Assembly (NCBI GenBank): GCA_958295785.1
Contig: OY282377.1
Location: 2,944,385 to 3,008,384, forward strand
DNA from: an uncultured Latescibacterota bacterium
GTDB taxonomy: Bacteria > Latescibacterota > UBA2968
DNA length: 64,000 nucleotides
Direction: 5' to 3'
Shown here: one piece after another, positions 43,868-53,529 of the stretch
Numbering within the stretch: position 1 is the stretch's first letter
Layout of the letters: each line of letters begins with the position of its first letter
The notes under the pieces: generated by a model
The model's input: the letters and a program-made list of their open reading frames with translations, nothing else
What the model was told of the DNA's origin: nothing
Database searches by the model: none
Program-made: the position numbers and the translations under genes

Positions 43868-44311
43868 ATACTAAATTGATTTTATGTTGTCCTAATGTGA
43901 TGCGATATGCTCCCGGCAAATGATTCCCTTGACGTTCCGCAGTCATTCAAAGAAGCCATTGCAAAAATGCCATCCCAAAAGACCATCAGATAAAGCCATC
44001 GCGCACAGCGCGCAAGGCCGTCTCGCAACCGACAGCCATCTTGCAACCCACCTCGCAGGCCAACGCATGTCGTACTACTACAAAAGCGATTTGCGCTGTG
44101 CAGAGCACCCCTCGGCGTATGAGAGCGGCATTTTTTGCTTACTTTTTTTTGCTGTTAAAAAAAAGTCGGTCGCCGAAGGCATCGAAGGCAACAAACGAGG
44201 AGGCAGAACCAAACGCTTGAGGTAAGTAACGCATGATCCATACAGAACGTCTGTTCCTCATTCATCCTTAATGGGAGGCAGGATACGGACAACTGAAAAT
44301 CAAATTGGTAT
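43868..44311. mobile_element. Terminal-inverted-repeat element, copy A
   Basis: 444 bp. Left end ATACTAAATTGATTTT and right end the inverse of ATACCAATTTGATTTT, with GTTGTCC inside both. Internal sequence matches copies B, C and D. No conserved open frame. It lies between two minus-strand genes (OSBS/NSAR-like and Gfo/Idh). Confidence 0.8.
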
Positions 44312-44395
44312 TACGTCTCACGTCTTGCGTTTCACTTTTGAACGGGTGTTGTCTATTCGTCTATTCGTATCTTCGCCCCTGGGATCATCTTCTTT
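44312..44395. other. Short intergenic spacer
   Basis: Nothing recognised. Confidence 0.4.
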
Positions 44396-45595
44396 TTACA
44401 ACCAATGCGTATAGGGCCATACGGTCGTCGACCGCGTGAAGGCCGCATCCAAAAGTTGATCGGTTTCCTCGATGGGGTCGTGCCCGTAGCGGCGGACAAA
44501 TTCCGCTTCGATCTGTTGCTCCAATGCGGTCGGTTCGCCTAAGGGCAAATCCACCCAGGCATTGCCCCGTCTCGCACTTTCCCGAATCGCCAAACAAAGC
44601 TCCCAATCCCTCAGCGCGTTCTCATACCCGTATAGCGGTTGACTGCCCTGAGTGATCGCGTTGTGAAAGCCGATTAAAATGCTCGCTTTGGCTATGTCGT
44701 CTGCGGAGCCGATTCGCCATTGTTTGTGCGGATTCTCCCACGCGACAGGGGGTTTTGTCTCCACCTGTGCCACGTCCAGCACGGGTTGTCCGTCCCTCGT
44801 CGCGTACCGCTCTTGGAGCGTGTATGTCTGCGAATCCCCGTACAACACGAGTTGGTTGCGATCCAGATGCCCCTTTGTGCCTTCCACCTGCCAGCCCACC
44901 GGGAAATTTTGCTGCGTGGAGGGAAAGGCCCGCGGCGGTTTTTCAAACAAACACGCGACCCCGTTGTCAAACTCGATCACTGCTTGATCCCACATCACGG
45001 TCGTTTCCAATTCCCCGCCATACGCCTCGTAAGGCTCTGCCTGCACCTCGCCGCAATACCCGAGCACCCGCGTGGCCTCTGCGTCCAACAGGGCGCGAAT
45101 CGCGTTAAACCCGTGATACTGCCCCGTGAGATACCACAACCGCGCATGGGTCAACGCGCCGAGTAGCCCGGCTTCAATGATCCGTTTTTTCAACTGCTCT
45201 ATCGGCCATAACCACACTTGCTCTGCGATTTCCCAAAGCACCCCGTGCTCGCGGCAGGTCTGTGCTATTGCCGCTGCATACCGCCGCGTAAGCCCCACCG
45301 GGATTTCCGTAATCACATGCGCCCCGTGCCGCGCGGCGGTCAGCGCGATCACCACATGGGAATCCTTGGGGGTCAGGCTCAACACCACATCCGGCCTTAC
45401 CGCATCAAAAAGCGACCGCACATCGCCATAATGTGGACACACCGCCGCGGCCTCGGAGCGCGCCCGGGCATTTCGGTCACATATCCCGACCAGTTGAAAA
45501 TGATCCGTCAACCGCGCAATGGTGCTGAGATACTGACGCGCCCGCGACCCCCGTTGTGCCCCCACCCCGATCACCGCAATGCGAAGCCTGTCCAT
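44396..45595 (-). CDS. Gfo/Idh/MocA family oxidoreductase lacking the EKP lysine
   Basis: 399 residues. The Rossmann motif is IAVIGVGAQRGSRARQ. Where the family has EKP the sequence is HVITEIPVGLT, so the catalytic Lys is absent, suggesting an altered or lost dehydrogenase activity. Segments YGGELETTVMWDQAVIEF and GWQVEGTKGHLDRNQL belong to the C-terminal domain. GGAGG lies seven bases before the ATG at 45593-45595. Confidence 0.85.
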   Translation of the reverse strand: MDRLRIAVIGVGAQRGSRARQYLSTIARLTDHFQLVGICDRNARARSEAAAVCPHYGDVRSLFDAVRPDVVLSLTPKDSHVVIALTAARHGAHVITEIPVGLTRRYAAAIAQTCREHGVLWEIAEQVWLWPIEQLKKRIIEAGLLGALTHARLWYLTGQYHGFNAIRALLDAEATRVLGYCGEVQAEPYEAYGGELETTVMWDQAVIEFDNGVACLFEKPPRAFPSTQQNFPVGWQVEGTKGHLDRNQLVLYGDSQTYTLQERYATRDGQPVLDVAQVETKPPVAWENPHKQWRIGSADDIAKASILIGFHNAITQGSQPLYGYENALRDWELCLAIRESARRGNAWVDLPLGEPTALEQQIEAEFVRRYGHDPIEETDQLLDAAFTRSTTVWPYTHWL

Positions 45596-45631
45596 TATTG
45601 AACCTCCTGTGAATGGTTGCTCGTTTTTTGC

Positions 45632-45661
45632 AATATATAGAGATGGATTTGGGCTTGTCAA
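45632..45661 (-). promoter_or_regulatory. Sigma70-like promoter for the Gfo/Idh gene
   Basis: On the minus strand TTGACA (45661-45656), 18 bases, TATATT (45637-45632), giving a short leader before the ATG at 45595 with GGAGG in it. Confidence 0.55.
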
Positions 45662-45787
45662 CCGCGTTCTCTCCGCTGATCGCGGGGCTCGTTTCTGTGT
45701 TCATGCTTTGATTGACTTCAATGGGGCAAGGCGGTATATTCCCACTTGCTTTATCGCATTCATTTTGCTCACCTTGTTGCCAACGCG

Positions 45788-47584
45788 ATGAATCTCCAGA
45801 ACATCCGAAATTTCTCCATTATCGCGCATATCGACCACGGGAAATCGACCTTGGCCGACCGCTTGCTCGAGCAGACGCAAACCTTGAGCAAATTCCAGAT
45901 GCAAGACCAAGTGCTCGACAGCATGGACCTCGAGCGCGAGCGGGGCATCACCATCAAGTCGCACGCCATTCGCATGGATTACAGCGCGCCGGATGGGCGG
46001 GTTTATGAACTCAACCTCATCGACACGCCCGGCCATGTGGATTTCTCTTACGAAGTCTCGCGTAGCCTGACCGCGTGTGAAGGCGCGTTGCTGCTCGTGG
46101 ATGCCGCGCAAGGGGTGGAAGCGCAAACCGTCAGCAATGTCTTGCTCGCGCTGGAACACGACTTGGCCATCATTCCGGTCATCAACAAAATTGACCTGCC
46201 CGGCGCAGAGATCGACCGCGTGGTGATGCAACTCCACGACTTGCTCGGCATAGAAGAAGAGGAAATCGTCAAAATCAGCGCGAAAGAAGGCATTGGAATC
46301 GACGCGCTCTTAGCCGCCATCATCGACGAAATCCCGCCGCCAAAGGGCGACCCCAACGCGCCGCTTAAGGCCCTCATCTTCGATTCCATCTTCGACCAGT
46401 ACCGCGGCGCAGTGGCCTACTTGCGCGTTTTTGACGGCGTTTTGCAAAAGAACATGCCCATCCGCATGTTTTCGACCCGGCAAACGTACAGCGCGGAAGA
46501 AATCGGCACCCTCAAACTCAAGCGCGTCCCTCAAAAAAGCCTGCGTGCAGGCGAAGTCGGCTATCTGATCGCGGGCATCAAAGACCTCGAAGACGCGCGC
46601 GTGGGCGACACGGTCACCGGCGTAGCCAACCCCGCATCTGCCCCTTTGCCCGGGTACCAAAAAGTCAAACCCATGGTCTTTGCCGGGCTGTATCCCATCT
46701 CGTCAGACGACTTTGAAAACCTCCGCTCCGCACTGGAAAAGTTGCACCTCAACGACGCGTCTTTGCACTACGAACCCGAAACATCAACGGCCCTGGGCTT
46801 TGGATTTCGATGCGGCTTCCTCGGCCTCCTGCACATGGAAATCATCCAAGAACGCCTGGACCGGGAATTTAACATCGACATCATCACCACGGTTCCCAAT
46901 GTCGAATACCAAGTGCGCCTGACCAATGGCGAATTGGTGCATGTGCAAAATCCCGCTGAAATGCCCCCTGCGGGACAAATTCAAGACATTGCCGAACCCG
47001 TGCTCGACGCGCAAATCCTCGTGCCCTCTGACTACGTGGGCAACATCATGCGGATCGCCCAAGGCCGCCGCGGGCATTACCGCACGACCGAATACATCGA
47101 CCCCACCCGCGCCCTATTGCGCTATGACCTGCCCCTGTCGGAAATTGTGCTCGATTTTTACGACCGCCTCAAATCCGCGTCTCGGGGTTATGCGTCGTTT
47201 GACTACGAATACAAAAAACACGCCGCAGCGGACTTGGTCAAACTCGACCTGCTCATCAATGGCGATCCCTTAGACGCGCTCTCGGCCATCGTCCACCGCG
47301 ACCGCGCGTACGACTGGGGCCGCGCTTTGTGCCGCAAGCTCAAAACCCTGATCCCGCGCCAACTCTATGAAGTCGTCATCCAAGCGGCTATTGGCGCGAA
47401 AGTGATCGCGCGCGAAACCGTGCGACCCTTCCGCAAAAACGTCACCGCCAAATGTTACGGCGGCGATATTACGCGCAAGCGCAAACTGCTCGAGCGTCAA
47501 AAAGAGGGCAAAAAGCGCATGAAGCAAGTCGGCGCTATCGAAATTCCCCAAGAGGCGTTCCTCGCGGTTTTGAGGATGGAATGA
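45788..47584 (+). CDS. lepA: Elongation factor 4 (LepA)
   Basis: 598-residue ribosome back-translocase GTPase. G1 is [10 protein letters not shown]2/G3 region ERGITIKS and [12 protein letters not shown]4 NKIDLPGA. The LepA-specific C-terminal domain ([39 protein letters not shown]) is intact and the length is standard. The ATG at 45788 starts the conserved [14 protein letters not shown]. No strong ribosome site is seen. Confidence 0.98.
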   Translation: MNLQNIRNFSIIAHIDHGKSTLADRLLEQTQTLSKFQMQDQVLDSMDLERERGITIKSHAIRMDYSAPDGRVYELNLIDTPGHVDFSYEVSRSLTACEGALLLVDAAQGVEAQTVSNVLLALEHDLAIIPVINKIDLPGAEIDRVVMQLHDLLGIEEEEIVKISAKEGIGIDALLAAIIDEIPPPKGDPNAPLKALIFDSIFDQYRGAVAYLRVFDGVLQKNMPIRMFSTRQTYSAEEIGTLKLKRVPQKSLRAGEVGYLIAGIKDLEDARVGDTVTGVANPASAPLPGYQKVKPMVFAGLYPISSDDFENLRSALEKLHLNDASLHYEPETSTALGFGFRCGFLGLLHMEIIQERLDREFNIDIITTVPNVEYQVRLTNGELVHVQNPAEMPPAGQIQDIAEPVLDAQILVPSDYVGNIMRIAQGRRGHYRTTEYIDPTRALLRYDLPLSEIVLDFYDRLKSASRGYASFDYEYKKHAAADLVKLDLLINGDPLDALSAIVHRDRAYDWGRALCRKLKTLIPRQLYEVVIQAAIGAKVIARETVRPFRKNVTAKCYGGDITRKRKLLERQKEGKKRMKQVGAIEIPQEAFLAVLRME

Positions 47585-47589
47585 TAAAG

Positions 47590-47730
47590 GTGAGATGCGA
47601 GGATAGAAACGCAGGGGCGATGCCCCCGTGCTCGCCCGAAAATGCAAGATACAAGATGGAAGTTTAGCCACAAAAGGCACAAAAGGCGAGCAGTGCGTAG
47701 GGGCGATGCCCCCGTGCCCGCCCATAAACG
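47590..47730. repeat. R1 hairpin repeats after lepA
   Basis: A full R1 unit with its leader at 47591-47636 and another at 47697-47725. No gene is seen from lepA to copy B. Confidence 0.6.
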
Positions 47731-47774
47731 CGGGTGAACGCGGATGAAAGGCGAGGGGGTTGGGTTGCCTTCTT

Positions 47775-48223
47775 ATACTAAATTGATTTTCTGTTGCCCT
47801 GATGCGATATGCTACCCGCAAATGATTCCCTTGACGTTACGCAGTCATTCAGAGAAGCCATAGCAAAAATGCCATCCCAAAAGACCATCAGATAAAGCCA
47901 TCACGCACAGCGTGCAAGGCCGTCTCGCAACCCCCCTCCCTCTTGCAACTTCCTTCGCAGGCCAGCGCCTGTCGTCCTGTTACAAAAGCGCTTTGCGCTG
48001 TGCCAGCCTCTCGGCGCATGAGAGCGGCATTTTTTGCCTACTTTTTTTTGCTGTTAAAAAAAGTAGGTCGCCGCACGCCGTAGGCACAGGCGTAGCCAAC
48101 GCATCGAAGGCAACAAACGAGGAGTTAGGACCAAACGCTTTAGACAAGCAACGCATGATCCGTACAGAAGTTTGTTCCTCATTCATTCCTGATGGGAGGC
48201 AGGATACGGACAAATAAAAATCT
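47775..48223. mobile_element. Terminal-inverted-repeat element, copy B
   Basis: About 449 bp, same orientation as copy A. The left end is intact (ATACTAAATTGATTTT); the right end is recognisable to AAAAATC and then diverges, so it has lost its tip. It lies upstream of lepB, whose start is about 50 bases beyond. Confidence 0.75.
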
Positions 48224-48273
48224 ACCTACAAAATAAAATCGTTTCAGCACATGCCTTACATCTTACTTTTTTT

Positions 48274-48957
48274 ATGTCCAAAAAATCCGTGACTGTCGAA
48301 TACCTCAAAGCCATCTTGCTCGCGTTTGCCATCGCGCTTGTTATTCGCACCTTTATCGTGCAGGCGTTTCGCATTCCTTCCGGATCGATGGAAGACACCT
48401 TGCTGGTCGGCGATTTTTTGCTGGCGAACAAGTTCATCTATGGCGCGCGCATCCCCTTTATTGGCATCCGCCTGCCTGCTGTGCGAGAGCCAGAGCCTGG
48501 GGATGTCGTTATCTTTCAATACCCCCGAGATCCATCCCGCGACTATATCAAACGCATTGTGGCAGGGCCCGGACAAAGCGTTGAGATCAAAGACAAAAAA
48601 CTCTATGTCGATGGCGCGCTCACCCGCGATCCGCCCCAGGCCAAATACATTGACCCGGTCGTTCGCCGAAATTTTATGGCCCACACGCGCGACAATTACG
48701 GCCCTGTGCGCGTGCCCAAAGACAGTTATTTCGTGATGGGCGACAACCGCGACAGCAGCGAGGACAGCCGATATTGGGGCTTTCTCAAGCGCGACCTCAT
48801 TCGCGGCAAAGCCTCTGTGCTCTACTGGTCTTGGGCACCCGATGCCCATGTCCCCGAATACGACAACTTGAGTTCGCTGCCGGGGATCGCGCTCTACAAT
48901 CTGCTCCATTTTCCAAGCCGCACGCGCTGGCGGCGCATTGGCGTGCTCGTGGAGTGA
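48274..48957 (+). CDS. lepB: Signal peptidase I
   Basis: 227-residue membrane protease that cleaves signal peptides in the periplasm. One N-terminal membrane helix is followed by the catalytic Ser38 in IPSGSMEDTL and Lys93 in DYIKRIVAGPG; the C-terminal box is MGDNRDSSEDSRYWG. It begins with the conserved MSKKSVTVEYLKA. The ATG follows a T-run without a clear ribosome site, close to repeat copy B. Confidence 0.95.
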   Translation: MSKKSVTVEYLKAILLAFAIALVIRTFIVQAFRIPSGSMEDTLLVGDFLLANKFIYGARIPFIGIRLPAVREPEPGDVVIFQYPRDPSRDYIKRIVAGPGQSVEIKDKKLYVDGALTRDPPQAKYIDPVVRRNFMAHTRDNYGPVRVPKDSYFVMGDNRDSSEDSRYWGFLKRDLIRGKASVLYWSWAPDAHVPEYDNLSSLPGIALYNLLHFPSRTRWRRIGVLVE

Positions 48958-48971
48958 AATAGGAGAGTATT

Positions 48972-49130
48972 ATGGCTTCTCAAGATTCACAAGTACGCAT
49001 TCAACAAGTGTTGCACAAATTCCAATTGTTGCCGCCCGAACGCCTCGCAACAGTTGCATCCATGGCCGCTGAAGCCAGTTTCAACCGGGTGTGGGACAAT
49101 ATAGAAGGTGCAAACTGCGACAATCTGTAA
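48972..49130 (+). CDS. Small antitoxin-like protein of a decayed toxin-antitoxin pair
   Basis: 52 residues (MASQDSQVRIQQVLHKF.. to CDNL). VLHKFQLLPPERLATVASMAAEAS resembles short helical antitoxins, and the ending VWDNIEGANCDNL resembles the WDNxEDAxYDxL ending of antitoxins paired with PemK/MazF toxins. GGAG lies ten bases upstream. The frame overlaps the truncated toxin by 23 bases. With no toxin left it is a likely relic. Confidence 0.6.
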   Translation: MASQDSQVRIQQVLHKFQLLPPERLATVASMAAEASFNRVWDNIEGANCDNL

Positions 49131-49176
49131 TTTCGGCGATGGCGTGCTGGCGCCGTTTCCGTTCACCGATCAAAAT
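49108..49176 (+). pseudogene. Truncated PemK/MazF-type toxin fragment
   Basis: The frame starting at 49108 encodes about 23 residues: MQTATICNFGDGVLAPFPFTDQ matches the conserved N-terminal strand of PemK toxins (GDVVLxPFPFTDQ). After DQNCDF the similarity stops abruptly just before hemW, so the toxin has been lost by deletion. Confidence 0.6.
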
Positions 49177-49192
49177 TGTGATTTTCAATGCC

Positions 49193-50296
49193 ATGTCTCT
49201 CGGCCTCTACATCCACATTCCATTTTGTCACTCGCGGTGTCCGTATTGCGACTTTGCATTTGTCGTGGGCCAAACACATCTTGCAAAGCGATATACAAAT
49301 GCGGTCATTGTCGAATTGCAACACCGCATGCAAAGCGCGCGGTCAGCGTTCAACACGCTCTACTTTGGCGGGGGCACGCCTTCGGCAATCCCGCCTCGGC
49401 AATTGGCCCGCATCCTCGCAAGGGTGAAAAACGCGGTGTCTCCGGACGCGGAAATCACGGCAGAGGTCAATCCCAACGATCATGCACACTTTGAAAAATT
49501 GCGCGAACACGGCATCAACCGCCTGAGCTTGGGCATACAGGCATTTGTGGATCGCACGCTCAAAGCGCTCGGGCGATTTCACACGGCCTCAGAGGCCACC
49601 GCGGCCTGTCACGCGGCGCGCACCGCGGGGTTTGAGAACATCAGCATCGATCTCATGTTTGGCGCGCCGGGGCAAACGTGCGAAGAATGGGACACCAGCC
49701 TACAGCGGGCGATTGACCTCTGCCCCGAACACATCTCGGTGTATGGCCTCACCATTGAACCGCACACAAATTTTGCCCGCCGCTTGCAAAAGGGACAATT
49801 GGACTTGCCGATAGAAACCGACCAAGCCGCAATGTATTTGCGGGCGATAGACCAACTCGAAAGCGCGGGGTACGCACAGTACGAAATCTCAAATTTTGCC
49901 CGACCGGGATTTGCGTCTCGTCACAACCGCAAGTACTGGCGTGACCGCGCTTATTTGGGCGTTGGCATGGGCGCGCACTCCTATCTCGACAACCGCCGCT
50001 TTTGGAACACGCACGACCTGATGGCGTATATACAGCGCGTTGAGGCGGGCGGAGAGGCATGTGACCGTGCGGAAACCCTCACGCCGACGCAGCGCGCCAT
50101 CGAGCGCGTCATGCTCGGGCTGCGCCAGCGCAGGGGGCTTCGCGCCAATTTTTCGCGCCATCCCAAAATTCGCAAACACTACCTCGCAATGGCAAAGCGC
50201 GACCTGATCGAACAAATTGACGACCGCATTCGCCTGACGCGCAGGGGCCTCCTCCTCGCGGACTGGGTTTGCGCCGAACTCGTGCGGGATCTCTAA
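49193..50296 (+). CDS. hemW: Heme chaperone HemW (radical SAM, coproporphyrinogen III oxidase-like)
   Basis: 367 residues. The radical SAM Cys set is Cys12, Cys16 and Cys19 in IPFCHSRCPYCDFAF with the extra HemW Cys absent downstream of Phe as usual; YFGGGTPSAIP, AEVNPN, GINRLSLGIQAF and QYEISNFARPG are HemW/HemN hallmarks. HemW moves heme to acceptor proteins. The start MSLGLYIHIPF at 49193 fits the family. Its stop shares one base with thrB (TAATG). Confidence 0.93.
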   Translation: MSLGLYIHIPFCHSRCPYCDFAFVVGQTHLAKRYTNAVIVELQHRMQSARSAFNTLYFGGGTPSAIPPRQLARILARVKNAVSPDAEITAEVNPNDHAHFEKLREHGINRLSLGIQAFVDRTLKALGRFHTASEATAACHAARTAGFENISIDLMFGAPGQTCEEWDTSLQRAIDLCPEHISVYGLTIEPHTNFARRLQKGQLDLPIETDQAAMYLRAIDQLESAGYAQYEISNFARPGFASRHNRKYWRDRAYLGVGMGAHSYLDNRRFWNTHDLMAYIQRVEAGGEACDRAETLTPTQRAIERVMLGLRQRRGLRANFSRHPKIRKHYLAMAKRDLIEQIDDRIRLTRRGLLLADWVCAELVRDL

Positions 50297-51195
50297 TGGA
50301 ATTTCGCATCCGCTTGCCCGGCTCCACCGCCAATCTCGGCCCCGGTTACGACGCATTGGGCATGGCCTTGTCCATTTACAACGAGGTCGCGGTAAGCCCC
50401 CGAACGCGCCCGGGCGCGTCTTTCACCATCCGAGGTGAAGGTCGAGGCATCTTGCCGTCCGATGGAGACAATCTCTTCTATCGCGCGGCGCAATTCGCGG
50501 CGCAGCGGGCGAGCAAACCCCTGCCCGGCTTGGATATCCGCATGCAAAACAACATCCCCTTGGCGCGGGGGTTGGGCAGCAGTTCAACCGCGATTGTCGG
50601 CGGCATCATCGCGGCCAACCGCCTCTTGGGCGATCCCTTTTCCCGTCGGGAGATGCTCGACATCGCCACCGCTATCGAAGGCCATCCGGACAATGTCTCG
50701 CCATGCTTGCTCGGCGGCCTCACCGCCTCGGTGATGGACGGGGACCGCGTGGCCTGCATACGCGCCCTGCCCCCTGCTGATCTGCGCGCTGTGGTCGCCA
50801 TTCCCGATTTTGAACTCAAAACCCAAGACGCCCGAAATGTGTTGCCAGCCGCCATTGCCCACAGCGACGCGGTCTTCAGCGCCAGCCGCGCGTGTTTGGT
50901 AACCGCCGCGCTGATCACGGGCAATTTTGACCTGCTCGCGGTTGGCATGCAAGACCGCCTGCACCATCCCTATCGCGCAAAACTCATTCCGGGCTTTGAT
51001 CAGATCCTCAATGCAGCGGTCAATGCCGGGGCATGGGGCGCCGCGCTTTCGGGCGCAGGGCCAACGATGATCGCGCTGACCGCGCAAAACGCAGACGCGA
51101 TAGGCCGGGCCATGACCGGGATATGGGCGTCAAAAAATATTCCATCGCATCATCGCGTCCTCAAAATCGATCCTTTTGGAGTCACCCTTACATGA
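50296..51195 (+). CDS. thrB: Homoserine kinase
   Basis: 299-residue GHMP-family kinase of threonine synthesis. PGSTANLGPGYDALGMAL is the N-terminal motif, IPLARGLGSSSTAIVGG the ATP-binding loop near residue 90, and AWGAALSGAGPTMIAL the C-terminal GHMP motif. The start overlaps the hemW stop by one base and its own stop overlaps the next gene (ATGA), so three unrelated functions share one coupled transcript. Confidence 0.95.
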   Translation: MEFRIRLPGSTANLGPGYDALGMALSIYNEVAVSPRTRPGASFTIRGEGRGILPSDGDNLFYRAAQFAAQRASKPLPGLDIRMQNNIPLARGLGSSSTAIVGGIIAANRLLGDPFSRREMLDIATAIEGHPDNVSPCLLGGLTASVMDGDRVACIRALPPADLRAVVAIPDFELKTQDARNVLPAAIAHSDAVFSASRACLVTAALITGNFDLLAVGMQDRLHHPYRAKLIPGFDQILNAAVNAGAWGAALSGAGPTMIALTAQNADAIGRAMTGIWASKNIPSHHRVLKIDPFGVTLT

Positions 51196-52925
51196 TCCTT
51201 TCTACGGCACATCCGGGCCGATGGATGCGCGTGTTTTGCATCGCGCTCGCGGGCCTGCTCGTCTTTGACTTCGCGCTTTATCCCATCGTTGCACACGCGC
51301 AATCTCGCCGCCGCGACACGCGCCAAACCGAGGAAAAGCCCGAACGCCGAGAACCCAAGCGGCCCTTTTCCGCGCCATCTTTGGAAGAGTCAGAAAAAGA
51401 CGCGCCCCCCACACCGGTTGAAATCAAAAGCATTGGCAAAGCGGCCTACGACGCCGTGATCCGCTCGGGTCGCTATATTGTCGGGCCGGGCGATGTTTTT
51501 GCCGTGGTGATCGACAAAGGCGAGGAAATCGAGTCCTTTGAAGTGCCCGTGGGCGCGGGCGGCAACTTGCTCGTTCCGTCTGTCGGCCCTGTTCCGGTTG
51601 CGTTTCTACCGCTTGTAGAGGCAAATCGCACGATCCAAGCCGCGATCAAAAAACGCTTTCAGCACCTCGACATTTCCATCAGCCTGACGCGCTTGCGGAT
51701 ATTTCCCGTCAATGTGGTGGGCGAAGTACACATCCCGGGTGCGGTTGGCGTACACGGCGTGGAGCAAGCGTCTCAACTCATCCTCAAAGCAGGGGGCCTC
51801 ATCGACGACCCTGACCGCAGGGGATCCAGCCGCAATATCCAAATCACGCGCCATGAAAACGGGCAGTGGGAGCACACCGGGCGCAGGGTTGATCTCGCGC
51901 TGTGGAACCGCACGGGCGACGAACAGTACAACCCCTTCCTGATCGACGGCGAACAAATCGTCGTGCCCGCTGCCAATGGCGACTCCATTTCTGTCACAGG
52001 CGCGGTGCAAAGCCCCGGCACCTATGAATACGCGCCCGGCGACCGCGTGTCCGATCTCATTGTTTTAAGCAATGGCCTGCGCGCCCATGCCCTGCCCAAA
52101 CGCGCCCAACTGTTGCGCTTGTCAAAAGACGGGAACTGGACGCCCATCGCCATTGACCTTCTCCGCGCCATGGCGGGCGACCCCAGCGCGAACCTGTCCG
52201 TGCAAGCGGGCGACAAACTCTATGTGATCGGCGAAACGGCATTTGTGCGCGTTGAGGGCGAAGTGCAATTCCCGGGGCCTTTTCCCCTCATGGAAGGGCT
52301 TCGCCTCAAAGCATTGTTGCGCCATGCCGAACTCCTGCCCGAAGCCTCCGTTGTTCAGGCGTCTCTCATCCGCAAGGTCAATTTTGAAGGCCAGACCGAA
52401 GACGATCCCGCGCTCGACCGCTTGCGCGACATTGACCGCACGCAGCGCACCGACGCCGAAGAAGCCCTCATCACCCTCAAAACCCAGCAACTTTCCGGGC
52501 GTTTGCCCATTGATTTTGCGGCCCTGATGGCCGGCGACGACCGGCACAATATCCTCTTGCAAGACGGCGATGTGGTCCGCATTCCCCGGTTTGTGCCTTC
52601 CGTGCGCGTGACAGGTGCCGTCATTGCCCCGGCGAATATTCCCTACAACCCGACCCTGACGGTGGGCGAATATATCGACCTCGCAGGCGGTTTTAATACG
52701 CGCGCAAAGCGAAAAGACATCATCCTCGTGGAAGGCAATACGGGCAATCCCATCCGCGTTAAAGCGACCTCACCCGTGCGCCCAGGCGACGCGATAGTGG
52801 TTCCCACACAGGAAAGCACGCCCGGCCAGGGCTATCGCATCGCGCGAGAAACCATTGCGATGCTCGGCTCGGTTGCCTCGCTCGTCCTGACGATATTTTT
52901 GATCAACCGCGAACGCGGGCAATAA
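51192..52925 (+). CDS. Polysaccharide export protein with SLBB domains (Wza-like)
   Basis: 577 residues. Signal peptide MILSTAHPGRWM.. to VAHA|Q, then a basic low-complexity stretch. A polysaccharide-export domain (YIVGPGDVFAVVIDKG, LLVPSVGPVPV) is followed by at least three SLBB repeats (VNVVGEVHIPGAVGVHG, ISVTGAVQSPGTYEYAPG, VRVEGEVQFPGPFPLMEG, VRVTGAVIAPANIPYNP), and there is a membrane helix at the C-terminus (LGSVASLVLTIFLINRER). It should form part of an envelope-spanning polysaccharide exporter with the Wzz-like protein downstream. Confidence 0.9.
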   Translation: MILSTAHPGRWMRVFCIALAGLLVFDFALYPIVAHAQSRRRDTRQTEEKPERREPKRPFSAPSLEESEKDAPPTPVEIKSIGKAAYDAVIRSGRYIVGPGDVFAVVIDKGEEIESFEVPVGAGGNLLVPSVGPVPVAFLPLVEANRTIQAAIKKRFQHLDISISLTRLRIFPVNVVGEVHIPGAVGVHGVEQASQLILKAGGLIDDPDRRGSSRNIQITRHENGQWEHTGRRVDLALWNRTGDEQYNPFLIDGEQIVVPAANGDSISVTGAVQSPGTYEYAPGDRVSDLIVLSNGLRAHALPKRAQLLRLSKDGNWTPIAIDLLRAMAGDPSANLSVQAGDKLYVIGETAFVRVEGEVQFPGPFPLMEGLRLKALLRHAELLPEASVVQASLIRKVNFEGQTEDDPALDRLRDIDRTQRTDAEEALITLKTQQLSGRLPIDFAALMAGDDRHNILLQDGDVVRIPRFVPSVRVTGAVIAPANIPYNPTLTVGEYIDLAGGFNTRAKRKDIILVEGNTGNPIRVKATSPVRPGDAIVVPTQESTPGQGYRIARETIAMLGSVASLVLTIFLINRERGQ

Positions 52926-53050
52926 AAAAGGTGAGAAGCAGTGGTCAGTGGTCAGTCTCCGCCTTGCATCCATCAACCGTAGGGACAGGCCCCCGTGCCT
53001 GTCCTTGACCCAATCCCAAGCGGTCAGTCCACCCCTAAAATCGAGATGTG
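52926..53050. repeat. R2 hairpin repeat and GTCAGTG heptads
   Basis: CAGTGGTCAGTGGTCAGT-like heptads at about 52941-52960 and an R2 palindrome at 52979-53004. Confidence 0.55.
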
Positions 53051-53521
53051 AGACCAATTTGCTTTTAAATTGTCCGTATCTTGCCTGTCATCAGGGAGGA
53101 ATGGGGAATGGGGAACAGACGTTTCGTAGAGATCATGCCTTGCTGGTCTCAAGCGTTTGGCCCTACAGCATCGTTTGTTGCCTTCGATGCGTTGGCTACG
53201 CCTGTGCCTACGGCGTGCGGCGACTTCCTTTTTTTCAACAGCAAAAAAAAGGAAGCAAAAAATGCCGCTCTCATGCGCCGAGAGGCTTGCACAGCGCAAA
53301 TCGCTTTTGTAGTAGCACGACATGCGTTGGCCTGCGAAGGAAGTTGCAAGATGGATGTGGGTTGCGAGATGGACTTGCGCGCTGTGCGTGATGGGTTTGT
53401 CTGATGGTCTTTTGCGATGGCATTTTGCCATGGCTTCTTTGAATGACTGGGTAAGGTCAAGGGAATCGGTTGCTGGCAACATAGCGCATCACATGAGGAC
53501 AACAGCTATTCAATTTGGTAT
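53051..53521. mobile_element. Terminal-inverted-repeat element, copy D
   Basis: 471 bp, opposite orientation to A and B. Left end ACCAATTTGCTTTT; right end CAATTTGGTAT. The hairpin at 53224-53255 is CTTCC-T7 / A8-GGAAG; in copy C the same stem is CCTAC / GTAGG, so both arms changed together. The right end stops 8 bases before the ATG of the Wzz-like gene. Confidence 0.8.
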
Positions 53522-53529
53522 TACTTCTT

